A stretch of DNA of 64,000 nucleotides, from NCBI GenBank assembly GCA_002355455.1, contig AP017375.1:2542001-2606000 (forward strand), written 5' to 3'. This DNA is from Stanieria sp. NIES-3757. GTDB taxonomy: Bacteria > Cyanobacteriota > Cyanobacteriia > Cyanobacteriales > Xenococcaceae. This document shows positions 47,561-55,036 of this stretch, piece after piece (position 1 is the stretch's first letter; every line of letters starts with the position of its first letter). A model generated the notes under the pieces. The model was not told the DNA's origin. It was given only the letters and a program-made list of their open reading frames with translations, and ran no database searches. Both the position numbers and the translations under genes were made by a program.

Positions 47561-47936
47561 GATCTGCGGGGACGACAAGTAAGCTGGTTATAATCTTGAA
47601 ATTACTAGAGTCAGCGACCACAGACTTATTTCTTTGATTTTATTAATCTGTTTAGCAAGCAAGTTTATCTACTTTTTCTGGACAAAATATTAAATCCAAA
47701 GGAGTCGCTAAATACGTAACTCGTGCGACTGAATCTGGCAAAAATTATCGAAGACATAGTAGTTTTTCTATTGGTTTGCATGGTCAAAACTGGTTAGACT
47801 CAATTGCCTTTTTTCAGGATGTAATTCAACAATTGATCTCTTTTTACCCTCACAAACAATCCTATTATCGGAAAGGTATGAGGGCTGTTTCCCTTATACA
47901 GCCTGCTTTATGAATTAGTTGTCGCCCCCGCAGATG
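47561..47936. mobile_element. Small inverted-repeat element (MITE-like or decayed insertion)
   Basis: ATCTGCGGGGACGACAAGT (47562-47580) and the inverse of AGTTGTCGCCCCCGCAGATG (47917-47936) match at 17 of 19 positions. Between them an 85-codon frame without a start (47656-47913) reads QNIKSKGVAKYVTRAT and SFSIGLHGQNWLDSIAFF; I recognise no family in it. About 375 bases long, so either a MITE or the shrunken relic of a larger element. Confidence 0.55.
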
Positions 47937-48148
47937 CAATTCAATTGTTATTTTTACAATTGTTTATATAAATCTCAAACCCAATAATTAGTGTTTACAA
48001 ATTCGATAATTATTTATCAAAATTCAGCAAATTTATCTTAGTTTCATTGCATTTTATTTAAGGGGGGGGTAAGGTTATTAAATTAATTTCAAACCACATA
48101 AATTAATCAACTCAACGTAAGTAAATTAATGCAGGAAATTAATTAAAC

Positions 48149-48601
48149 ATGAAAAAGATTAAATCATTACTAACTATTACTCTAGCAACAGCAGTTATTC
48201 TAGGAACTCTTGCAGATTCAGCAGAAGCTCGCAGAAGAAGTAGATACTCTTCCAGAGGACAAGATCAATCAGCAGTAGGTGCTACATTTGATTTGTTTGA
48301 TCGAACTATCGATGCACAAGGTTTTGAACAGCCTATTATTGATAGTGACGCAGATCCAAATATAGGTTTTTTTGAAGGAGCTATTGAAAATTATATTGCA
48401 ACAGGAAAGCCAGACCTGGCTAATAATGATAATCCTGTAGCTGATATAATGCTTTCTCCATCTGACCTACCACTATCTGTTGCAAACTTAAGAGCGCGTC
48501 GTTCTGGTGACAGTATTATATACGAAATTTCGAGGCAAAGTGATAACTTTGTAGTTGAAGATTTTATTTTAGATTTAAACAATAGACTTGTCGCTAAATA
48601 A
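48149..48601 (+). CDS. Exported hypothetical protein truncated by an IS
   Basis: 150 residues. Signal peptide KKIKSLLTITLATAVILGTLADSAEA, then an Arg/Ser-rich start (RRRSRYSSRG) and a body with ANLRARRSGDSIIYEISRQSDNFVVEDFILDLN. The last seven residues (NRLVAK and part of the preceding codons) are encoded by the left end of the IS at 48580, so the native C terminus is lost. No domain is recognised. Periplasmic location is likely. Confidence 0.55.
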   Translation: MKKIKSLLTITLATAVILGTLADSAEARRRSRYSSRGQDQSAVGATFDLFDRTIDAQGFEQPIIDSDADPNIGFFEGAIENYIATGKPDLANNDNPVADIMLSPSDLPLSVANLRARRSGDSIIYEISRQSDNFVVEDFILDLNNRLVAK

Positions 48602-49610
48602 GAACAACAAAATGATGAAATGGAATGCTCAATTTCACTGATTAATTTATGCAGCCATCAAGTAGAAATTCCAGAGACCCGCAGCAGTCAGCATGAAGCG
48701 ATCATCCAAATCACGAATGTGATTTCTGTATACTGTAGCAGCAGCTTTGTATCTCTTAATACCTGATATGGTGTGTTCACATTTAACCCGCTCGCTGCTT
48801 TTTTCTCGGTTGGACTGTTTTTGTTCTTCTGTCAGTTCTTTGCCTCTGGGCTTTTTATCTGGAATTTTAATATTGACAAATTCTTTTTGTAATCCCTGAA
48901 AGCCTAAATCCACATGAATTGGAAGTTCATCTGGAACAAAATCGACCAATTTTTCCTCATTCAACTGTCTTTTATCATGAAGCTTACCTTCTCTTGCCTT
49001 TGTTAGCACTAGCACCCGTTTATCTTGGTCTGTCATCACTAGGTGTTTACGAGTATGGCACTTTTTTTTACCCGAATAATGACTTTTCTGTTTCTCTTGG
49101 TCTTTGGGACGTTGAATGGGACGCTCTGTCCCATCAATCATCACTTCTTTGGCATATGGAAAACGAACAATAAACTCATCAATACTTTCCAATTTGCGTT
49201 TTGGTAAGACCATTTTCTTTCCCAAGACCTTTTCGAGCAATGGTTGCAGTCTTAACATCCAACGGTGTGCCCGACTGCGGTGTAGGTCAAACAGCACTCC
49301 TGCCACATCAAAGGTAGGATAGCACTTGAAGTAGAACAATATGAAAAATAGTTTCTCTTCTACTCTCTGCAATCGCGCCTTTCTCCCTCCACCCACCGCT
49401 CGTTTTCGATGCTTTTGGCTTTTGGCGATCGCCTCTTGGTTAAGTATAATTTCAAAGCCTTGCGACAATTCGCCGAATGCTTTACGGTTTAATCCTGTCA
49501 ATGCCCTGAGCAGGCGGTCTTCTTTCAGCACCCGATTGATGTCCAACATTTTCTTGTTTCATGATCAGTGGCTAATTGTTACTCTACCTTATTAAGCGAC
49601 AAGTCTATTG
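48580..49610 (-). mobile_element. Complete IS5-family insertion sequence
   Basis: 1031 bases. Terminal inverted repeats of 23 bases starting CAATAGACTTGTCGCT match at 22 positions (48580-48602 and inverse 49588-49610). One intact transposase gene. Flanks do not show a matching 2-4 base target duplication, which suggests later recombination or deletion at one side. The left end lies inside the exported-protein gene, the right end inside a membrane-protein remnant. Confidence 0.88.
48647..49549 (-). CDS. IS5-family transposase
   Basis: 300 residues, complete. N-terminal DUF4096-like helical part (LNRKAFGELSQGFEIIL...EEKLFFILFYFKCYPTFDVAGVLFDLHRSRAHRWM), then the DDE domain: Asp in VMIDGTERPIQRP, Asp in HVDLGFQGLQ, Glu in RVKCEHTISGIKRYKAA. 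The usual closing segment DLDDRFMLTAAGLWNF is present. Starts with ATG 61 bases inside the right end. Likely active. Confidence 0.92.
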   Translation of the reverse strand: MLDINRVLKEDRLLRALTGLNRKAFGELSQGFEIILNQEAIAKSQKHRKRAVGGGRKARLQRVEEKLFFILFYFKCYPTFDVAGVLFDLHRSRAHRWMLRLQPLLEKVLGKKMVLPKRKLESIDEFIVRFPYAKEVMIDGTERPIQRPKDQEKQKSHYSGKKKCHTRKHLVMTDQDKRVLVLTKAREGKLHDKRQLNEEKLVDFVPDELPIHVDLGFQGLQKEFVNIKIPDKKPRGKELTEEQKQSNREKSSERVKCEHTISGIKRYKAAATVYRNHIRDLDDRFMLTAAGLWNFYLMAA

Positions 49611-49852
49611 GTATTAGTGGTGGCATATCGGTATTTAAAGCCGTTTATATTGACAAGCTAGCCCTTAACTGTGCCTGTGTTGGGGGAAATTCTAAAGCAC
49701 CTTTAGGAATTGTCAGCTTTACCGAGAATGCGATTATGGCAATTATGGGCGCAGCACTTATTTTTTCTGCGACTACAGGAGAAGCTGAATCGGTAAAAAT
49801 AAAAGAAGCCGAACCCAACGCGATCGTTCAGTTGCAAGATGCAAGTAGATAG
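49611..49852 (+). pseudogene. Membrane-protein 3' remnant beside the IS
   Basis: After the IS end the frame reads GISGGISVFKAVYIDKLALNCACVGGNSKAPLGIVSFTENAIMAIMGAALIFSATTG and then a polar tail. One or two membrane helices and the NCACVGG cysteines are visible. The 5' end is lost at the IS border. I cannot name the family; a metal-transport partner of the following MerR gene is inference. Confidence 0.5.
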
Positions 49853-49886
49853 AGAAATACAACCTATATTCTGGACTATCCCTACC

Positions 49887-49918
49887 TTGACTCTGTAGTC
49901 TACTAGAGAGTCTAAACT
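49887..49918 (+). promoter_or_regulatory. MerR-type promoter/operator
   Basis: TTGACT (-35, 49887-49892) and TAAACT (-10, 49913-49918) with a 20-base spacer, longer than the usual 17 as in MerR-activated promoters. The spacer holds a perfect dyad, GACTCT-gt-AGT-ct-ACT-ag-AGAGTC (49889-49912), nearly the ZntR-type consensus. The MerR gene starts 34 bases later. Confidence 0.85.
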
Positions 49919-49951
49919 TAAGGAGTAGCGAGAAGAGGTGGCAAAGTAATT

Positions 49952-50378
49952 ATGAATCAAATAAATTTTTTAAAAATTGGTGAATTAGCCAAACAAACAG
50001 GTGTTGCAGTGGGAACTTTACGTTATTACAGCGATTTAGGGCTTTTACTCCCTTCCTTACGGGGAGACAATGGTTATCGCTACTACAGTCAAGATGCTAA
50101 TTCTCAGGTAAAATTCATTAAAAAAGCTCAGGCTTTGGGATTTACTTTTAGAAGAAATCAAACAATTTCTTGATGTTAGAGATCGGGGCGAACAACCTTG
50201 CAGTCTGGTAAAAAGCTTACTGAATGAGAAGATCGAGCAACTAGAAATTCAGATTAAGCAGATGACTTTATTTAAAGCCGAATTGGAAGAGTATCGCACT
50301 GCTTGGACAAATAATCTCTATCCCAAATCTAATTCTCAAGAAGTCTGTCCTTTAATTTCCAGTGTTTCTTTACATTAG
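49952..50378 (+). pseudogene. Metal-responsive MerR-family regulator, frameshifted
   Basis: The open frame gives 73 residues: the complete MerR winged helix-turn-helix (KIGELAKQTGVAVGTLRYYSDLGLLLPSLR, NGYRYYS) up to ALGFT. Removing one T from the T4 run at 50146-50149 restores LEEIKQFLDVRDRGEQPCSLVKSLLNEKIEQLEIQ and a C terminus with NSQEVCPLISSVSLH, giving a ~141-residue CadR/ZntR-like protein with the dimer helix and sensor Cys in EQPCSL and EVCPL. It is broken as written or a sequencing error. Confidence 0.85.
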
Positions 50379-50530
50379 ACTTTTGACGGCTACATACAAT
50401 CTTGAAGCAAGTTAGAAGAAAGAAAATTGTAGACTTTAATTTCTCATCCAATTAATCGCATCAAATTTCATTCTGATTTAATTTTTCAGAACTATAAATA
50501 GATATATGAACTCTTGGAGGTAATTTATTT

Positions 50531-50830
50531 ATGAAAAATAAACGCAGTGCATCGATTTTTGTTTTAGCAATAGCAGTTACTCTACAGATCGCATCTATGT
50601 CTGCTGCCCAAGCACAAAATAATGATCGACAACAACAAAATACTACTAATAACCAGTCCTCTAATCAACAGCAGACAACCTGTTGTAGCAATCAAGATTC
50701 ACAACAGACAACTAAGTGTCATAGTCAAGATCAGAACCATCAACAGCATCAACATAGCCAACTTTCAACAACTAATTCAGCAAATCAGCAAAACCATCAA
50801 TGTAATACTCAAAATCAATCTCAAAAATAG
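50531..50830 (+). CDS. Exported Gln/His/Cys-rich low-complexity protein
   Basis: 99 residues. Signal peptide SASIFVLAIAVTLQIASMSAAQA, with cleavage near AQAQ. The mature 70 residues are about one-third Gln plus Asn, with seven His and four Cys (TTCCSNQ, TTKCHSQ, NHQCNTQ). GGAGGT precedes the ATG. His/Cys clusters could bind Cu, Zn or Ni in the periplasm; the sequence is otherwise unlike any family I know. The next gene starts 17 bases later on the same strand, so co-expression is likely. Confidence 0.6.
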   Translation: MKNKRSASIFVLAIAVTLQIASMSAAQAQNNDRQQQNTTNNQSSNQQQTTCCSNQDSQQTTKCHSQDQNHQQHQHSQLSTTNSANQQNHQCNTQNQSQK

Positions 50831-50846
50831 CCTGTTTATTTTGGAT

Positions 50847-52073
50847 ATGTTTAATGATCTAGTTTCAAAAATTACCGCTAGTGCGGTCATGTTCTCTTTC
50901 ATCGCTATAGGATTACCACCAGCGATCGCTCAATCAGAACATCATCATCATCAGATGACGACAGAGGAAGTAAAAGAATTACCTCCTGTGCCACAAAATT
51001 TACCAAAATGGATGAATAATAAGGACAAAAACCATATTTATCGCAAACGTGGTAAATATAATGATGACATCTATAACGTTCGTCCTCTTGCTTTCGACTT
51101 AAATGCAGTGGCTGTCGGTCATGCTTTTGCCTATGAGGATTTGGTTACAGGGAAAGCTGATGAATTGGAAACTAAAACCTTTGAGAAGATCAATCAAGTT
51201 TTAAAAAATCCTCCTCGTTATATGCCCGATGAAGCCAATATTTCTCCTACTTTTGGACGCAAGTATGGAGTATTAGAACAAGTATTTGAATGGGCGCATA
51301 TTCTTCACTTTCAAACAGTAGATGTACTTGCCAGTACGGAACTGACTGAGGCGGAAAAAGAAGCGGAGATTGAAGCATTGTATCAGTTTTATCTTGATAA
51401 CGTACCCTATGCCATTACGGGGTTACCAATGAATATGGGTTATCTTGATTCTCAGCCCTACTCGAAAGCCTTTCGCCAAAAATATCCTAAAGTGAATGGT
51501 TTATTCTGGGGTTATCACTGGTTACAGGGTTCGATGTATGACTTACTTTATGGCAAAACTTTAGAACAACAACAACAAGCCTACGAGCAGATGGGCAAAC
51601 AGTATCACGAAGTAGAACTCTATCGTACAGATCGCCCTTTTATGCCCATGTTCGCTGAGGTTAGCCCCCGTTTTGCTGCTCGTTTCCCCGAAATTGCCAA
51701 TACCTTTGACAATCTTCATATGCTGCACGACATGGTGAACGATGCCTTAGCTTCGGAATGGATGAGCGAGAAACAGCAAGAAGAACAAATTCAACGAGCA
51801 ATTTGGTTAGTAATGGCTGCCAATCACGAAGGAATGGAAGCAGGAAAAACCTACGGTGATGACAAGCTACACGACCACCGTTTTATGGCGGGAATGCCAG
51901 GAATGGGCTGGATGGGAGATATTGAAGGATACGAGCATCTTAATCATGAGCAAAACAATCCCCACATAATGCACCAGCAAATGAACCAGGAGAATAATTC
52001 TGATATAGATCGCAGAGAAAATAATCCCAACATGAGCGAGCTAGAAGAAGACCATACCAACCATAACCATTAG
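50847..52073 (+). CDS. Exported His-rich protein of unknown family
   Basis: 408 residues from ATG 50847; the frame is open further upstream but that part overlaps the previous gene and lacks a start context. Signal peptide (ASAVMFSFIAIGLPPAIA) ending at SEHHHHQ. The mature protein opens with four consecutive His, contains EWAHILHFQTVD, HMLHDMVNDA and a C-terminal His/Asp/Glu/Asn-rich tail (HDHRFMAG, EDHTNHNH). Central helices resemble no named fold I recognise. Metal binding in the periplasm is the best guess from composition and the upstream MerR gene. Confidence 0.65.
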   Translation: MFNDLVSKITASAVMFSFIAIGLPPAIAQSEHHHHQMTTEEVKELPPVPQNLPKWMNNKDKNHIYRKRGKYNDDIYNVRPLAFDLNAVAVGHAFAYEDLVTGKADELETKTFEKINQVLKNPPRYMPDEANISPTFGRKYGVLEQVFEWAHILHFQTVDVLASTELTEAEKEAEIEALYQFYLDNVPYAITGLPMNMGYLDSQPYSKAFRQKYPKVNGLFWGYHWLQGSMYDLLYGKTLEQQQQAYEQMGKQYHEVELYRTDRPFMPMFAEVSPRFAARFPEIANTFDNLHMLHDMVNDALASEWMSEKQQEEQIQRAIWLVMAANHEGMEAGKTYGDDKLHDHRFMAGMPGMGWMGDIEGYEHLNHEQNNPHIMHQQMNQENNSDIDRRENNPNMSELEEDHTNHNH

Positions 52074-52095
52074 TTATTAAAACAATCTAACCTAA

Positions 52096-52890
52096 ATGCA
52101 AAGATTACAATTTTATTCCCTAGCTTGGCTAGGTGCGATCGCTCTTGTCTTTTCTGTAGCAAATCGCTCTCTGGCAGTTGATCATAATAATATTGATGCT
52201 AATCGTCCCCTCAATTTTGATGACGCTGAATCAATTGGTTTTCGCGAACAAGCATTAGATCTAGGTGCAGCTTTAACTATTCCCGAAGGCAAATCTGTAG
52301 GGGGTGAATTTGAAATTGAGTATCTTTATGGTTTTGCCCCTAACACCCATTTCAATATTGGCATAGATCCTAGTATTGAAGAAGATAATGACGAGACGGA
52401 ATTTAATATTGGCGATCTATCCGTAGGAGTGCTGCATAACTTCAATCGCGAATATAATAATACTCCTGCTTTTGCCCTACGGGGTGATGTTGCTTTTCCT
52501 ACAGGGAATGATTCTGAGGGGGTAGATTTTCGCCTCAGAGGTATTGCTAGTAAAACCGTCGGACAATACAACCGCTTACACCTCAACTTAGATGCTAATT
52601 TTGCTACTGCTACTGAAGATGAAGAAAGATCTTTTGTGCCTGGGATAATCTTGGGTTATTCTCGACCCATAGGCTATCCCGAAGCCTTTACCCGTACCTT
52701 TTTAGCTGAAGTGGGAGTAAAAGCTAGTGAAGTAGAAAATGACGGCGCAGTAGTCTCTTTAGGAGTAGGTATGCGTCAACAAATTGGTTATCAAAGTGTT
52801 CTTGATCTGGGGATACAGGGAGATCTTGCGGGAGAATCTGGCGATTCCAATGAGTTACGTTTAGTAGCTGGTTATTCCTTTGCCTTTTAA
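52096..52890 (+). CDS. Outer-membrane beta-barrel-like protein
   Basis: 264 residues. Signal peptide FYSLAWLGAIALVFSVANRSLA. The mature part alternates polar and hydrophobic residues over strands (GGEFEIEYLYGF, NFNIGIDP-like turns, GDLSVGVLHNF, FALRGDVAF) and ends in LRLVAGYSFAF, with Phe as C-terminal residue, as in outer-membrane barrels. A 12-stranded barrel of the phenol-degradation/MetA type is plausible. It begins 22 bases after the His-rich gene, so probably the third member of the same transcription unit. Confidence 0.65.
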   Translation: MQRLQFYSLAWLGAIALVFSVANRSLAVDHNNIDANRPLNFDDAESIGFREQALDLGAALTIPEGKSVGGEFEIEYLYGFAPNTHFNIGIDPSIEEDNDETEFNIGDLSVGVLHNFNREYNNTPAFALRGDVAFPTGNDSEGVDFRLRGIASKTVGQYNRLHLNLDANFATATEDEERSFVPGIILGYSRPIGYPEAFTRTFLAEVGVKASEVENDGAVVSLGVGMRQQIGYQSVLDLGIQGDLAGESGDSNELRLVAGYSFAF

Positions 52891-52975
52891 ATTTACATCT
52901 CGACTTCTATCGCGTAGCGCGCCGACAAAGCTAATTTTGAAAAAAATATTGTTTATTGTTGTGGTAAAAAAGCGA

Positions 52976-53041
52976 CTACCGAAGGTAGCAGCGAAGCGGT
53001 CAGGCTTTGCCTGGCGCTTACGCGGTCTCAGCTTCGCTGAG
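52976..53041. repeat. Tandem mini-hairpins downstream of the barrel gene
   Basis: Three triloop hairpins in 66 bases: CTACC-GAA-GGTAG (52976-52988), CAGGC-TTT-GCCTG (53001-53013) and CTCAGC-TTC-GCTGAG (53027-53041). They are GC-richer than the neighbourhood and may end the transcript. A short open frame here is a by-product of the repeats. Confidence 0.7.
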
Positions 53042-53081
53042 GCACTTCGTGATCGCTTTAAATATTAGCTGCTAATTTCAA

Positions 53082-53378
53082 CTAATTTTGATATTCCTGA
53101 AATTGTAAAAAACGTACTTTTGGGTCAGGAAGATTTTTGTATTGAGCAGCTTGAGTCTTAATCTCCTGAAATTGTCCCCAGGCTCTACTACAAGAAAATC
53201 CATAAGCTTCTTTAACGCGATCGCTTGCTGTTTGCAAAGCTGTTTCTGACCTGTTAAGGAAGTCTTCTAAGTCATATTCTTCTCCAGGAGTAAAATATTT
53301 TTTAACTACTAAAGAAGGAGAATAACAAGTTTGTCGTGAACCATCGGGCCATTCAATTAGAAAGTTTATTTCTGGCAT
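53082..53378 (-). CDS. MSMEG_0570-family nitrogen starvation response protein
   Basis: 98 residues. The family pattern is clear: MPEINFLIEWPDGSRQTCYSPSLVVKKYFTPGEEY at the N terminus, LEDFLNRSETALQTASDRVKEAYGFSCSRAWGQ in the middle. Members were named from a Mycobacterium protein induced in nitrogen starvation and often lie in nitrilase-associated clusters. No nitrilase is nearby here. Soluble, two conserved Cys. Regulation cannot be read. Confidence 0.8.
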   Translation of the reverse strand: MPEINFLIEWPDGSRQTCYSPSLVVKKYFTPGEEYDLEDFLNRSETALQTASDRVKEAYGFSCSRAWGQFQEIKTQAAQYKNLPDPKVRFLQFQEYQN

Positions 53379-53718
53379 ATTTAATCATCAGTTATCGCTA
53401 GTAAGTATCTGCCGTTCGGTATGTTCGTCAAGTTATTCAATTTAGTCCAATTAGTCTAAATGTATTGTAACGAATGCTTCCTAGGTCTAATAACAAGTCC
53501 AAATAATTATTGAAATCAAAAGATTCTTGTCATCAAAGAAAAAATTTTATTACTATGAGCAGTCTAGATGCGATCGCTACAATCATATTAAAATAGTTAT
53601 AGAGCCAGAAATTGCTAAAAAATAAGACTAGGTAAATCTACATCACATCAAAGTAAAACTACTTAGATATTGTTTGATACCCAGTCACAATTTTAATTGA
53701 AGCTAACTTCAAATCTTT
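53379..53718. other. Spacer between the MSMEG_0570-type gene and cysC
   Basis: 340 bases, AT-rich, both neighbours on the minus strand. One HIP1-related GCGATCGC. No gene, remnant or clear structure. Confidence 0.5.
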
Positions 53719-54249
53719 TTAAAAGATATAGCCTAAGTCTTGTAACTTATTCATTACTTTAGCGACACATTCAGCTACCTCTTCTTTGTCAGTACGACAC
53801 TCAACGTCAGGATTGAGGGGAGGTTCATAAGGATCATCGATACCAGTAAATTGTTTAATTTCGCCTGCTCTGGCTTTTTTGTATAATCCCTTGACATCTC
53901 TGTCTTCGCAAACTGCTAAAGGTGCATTAACAAATACTTCGACAAAATCACCAATTTTTTGTCTCATTTCTGCTCGGATTGCACGATAAGGAGAAATAAC
54001 TGGTACTAAAACTATTACTCCATGACGAGTTAACAGTTGAGCTACAAAACCAATGCGACGAATATTAGTATCTCTGTCTTCTTTAGAAAAACCTAAATCT
54101 TTAGTCAGGTTTTCTCTAATAATATCGCCATCTAAAACTTCAATATCAAATCCTTGATTTTTTAGTTCTTCGACTAGAGCATTAGTGATTGTAGTTTTAC
54201 CTGCACCACTAAATCCTGTAAACCAAACTGTTACTCCACGCTGCTTCAT
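53719..54249 (-). CDS. cysC: Adenylylsulfate (APS) kinase
   Basis: 176 residues. P-loop TGFSGAGKTT at 11-20, then the APS-binding segments DGDIIRENLTKDLGFSKEDRDTNIRRIGFVA and the VPVISPYRAIR motif. It phosphorylates APS to PAPS for sulfate assimilation or sulfonation. Normal length, single domain, no fused ATP sulfurylase. Monocistronic between convergent/divergent neighbours. Confidence 0.94.
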   Translation of the reverse strand: MKQRGVTVWFTGFSGAGKTTITNALVEELKNQGFDIEVLDGDIIRENLTKDLGFSKEDRDTNIRRIGFVAQLLTRHGVIVLVPVISPYRAIRAEMRQKIGDFVEVFVNAPLAVCEDRDVKGLYKKARAGEIKQFTGIDDPYEPPLNPDVECRTDKEEVAECVAKVMNKLQDLGYIF

Positions 54250-54435
54250 ATTTGTTTTTCTCTTAATTTAAAACTTACGCCTCTACGTATTCTACTTGTT
54301 TCTTGACTAAATTCTAGATGAGTTATTCGATAAAACCTAGTCAAAATAAGCATTTGAACTCTTATAACTAAAAAATATTTATTAGATAGATTGAGTAGTA
54401 TTTTCTACAATTTTGAGAAAAAGGAGATTTAAATT

Positions 54436-54870
54436 ATGGTGAATAATCAAGTTATTTTTCATTTAGCTATCCCAATTAACGATTTAGCCAAAGCAAAAGA
54501 ATTTTATAGTCAAGGTTTAGGTTGTCAGATAGGTCGAGAAAATTCGAGTGCGATTATTTTTAACTTTTATGGTCATCAAGTAGTCGCTCACATGAGCTTA
54601 GAACCGCTTCAACCACAAAAAAGTATTTATCCTAGGCATTTTGGTTTAATTTTTTCCACAGAATCAGAATGGGAAAATTTACTAGAAAAAGCACGTAATC
54701 AACAATTAAATTTGGCGCAATCGCCTAAATTACGCTTTCCTGGAGAGTTAACCGAACATCGAACCTTTTTTTTAGAAGATCCTTTTTATAATTTGCTGGA
54801 ATTTAAGTTTTATCGGCACTTTGAAGCGATTTTTGGCGGTAGAGAATTAGTTAAAATAGGCGATCGCTAA
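54436..54870 (+). CDS. VOC-family metalloenzyme-like protein
   Basis: 144 residues. Glyoxalase/dioxygenase fold: FHLAIPINDLAKAKEFYSQGLGCQIGR with a first-strand His, then RHFGLIFS and ELTEHRTFFLEDPFYNLLEFKFYRH with the second His and Glu metal ligands. The substrate is unknown; the family includes glyoxalase I, fosfomycin resistance enzymes and ring-cleavage dioxygenases. AAGGAG precedes the ATG. The next gene, an acetolactate synthase-type enzyme, follows 166 bases downstream. Confidence 0.82.
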   Translation: MVNNQVIFHLAIPINDLAKAKEFYSQGLGCQIGRENSSAIIFNFYGHQVVAHMSLEPLQPQKSIYPRHFGLIFSTESEWENLLEKARNQQLNLAQSPKLRFPGELTEHRTFFLEDPFYNLLEFKFYRHFEAIFGGRELVKIGDR

Positions 54871-55036
54871 TCATCCTTGTTAGCAGTCCCTAACTGATGT
54901 GGTTGGATAAGTCTTATCTTAGCTATGCTAAATTTGAAGGACTTTTTTTGAGGTCGAGTTTACTCTTACTGAAAATTACTGAGTTTGCCTCGACTTCATC
55001 AAGACGAAATTTTGTGAAGCATAATTGGAAGGGGTC

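Noticed and set aside
49568-49852. 94-residue frame starting inside the IS5 element
   Set aside because: The first 14 codons are IS sequence; only the part after 49610 is a real gene remnant, reported as such.
50622-50846. N-terminal extension of the 408-residue His-rich protein
   Set aside because: It overlaps the preceding exported-peptide gene in another frame, and the signal peptide begins only at ATG 50847.
52880-53068. 62-residue frame after the barrel gene
   Set aside because: Made of tandem mini-hairpins; no start context or homology.
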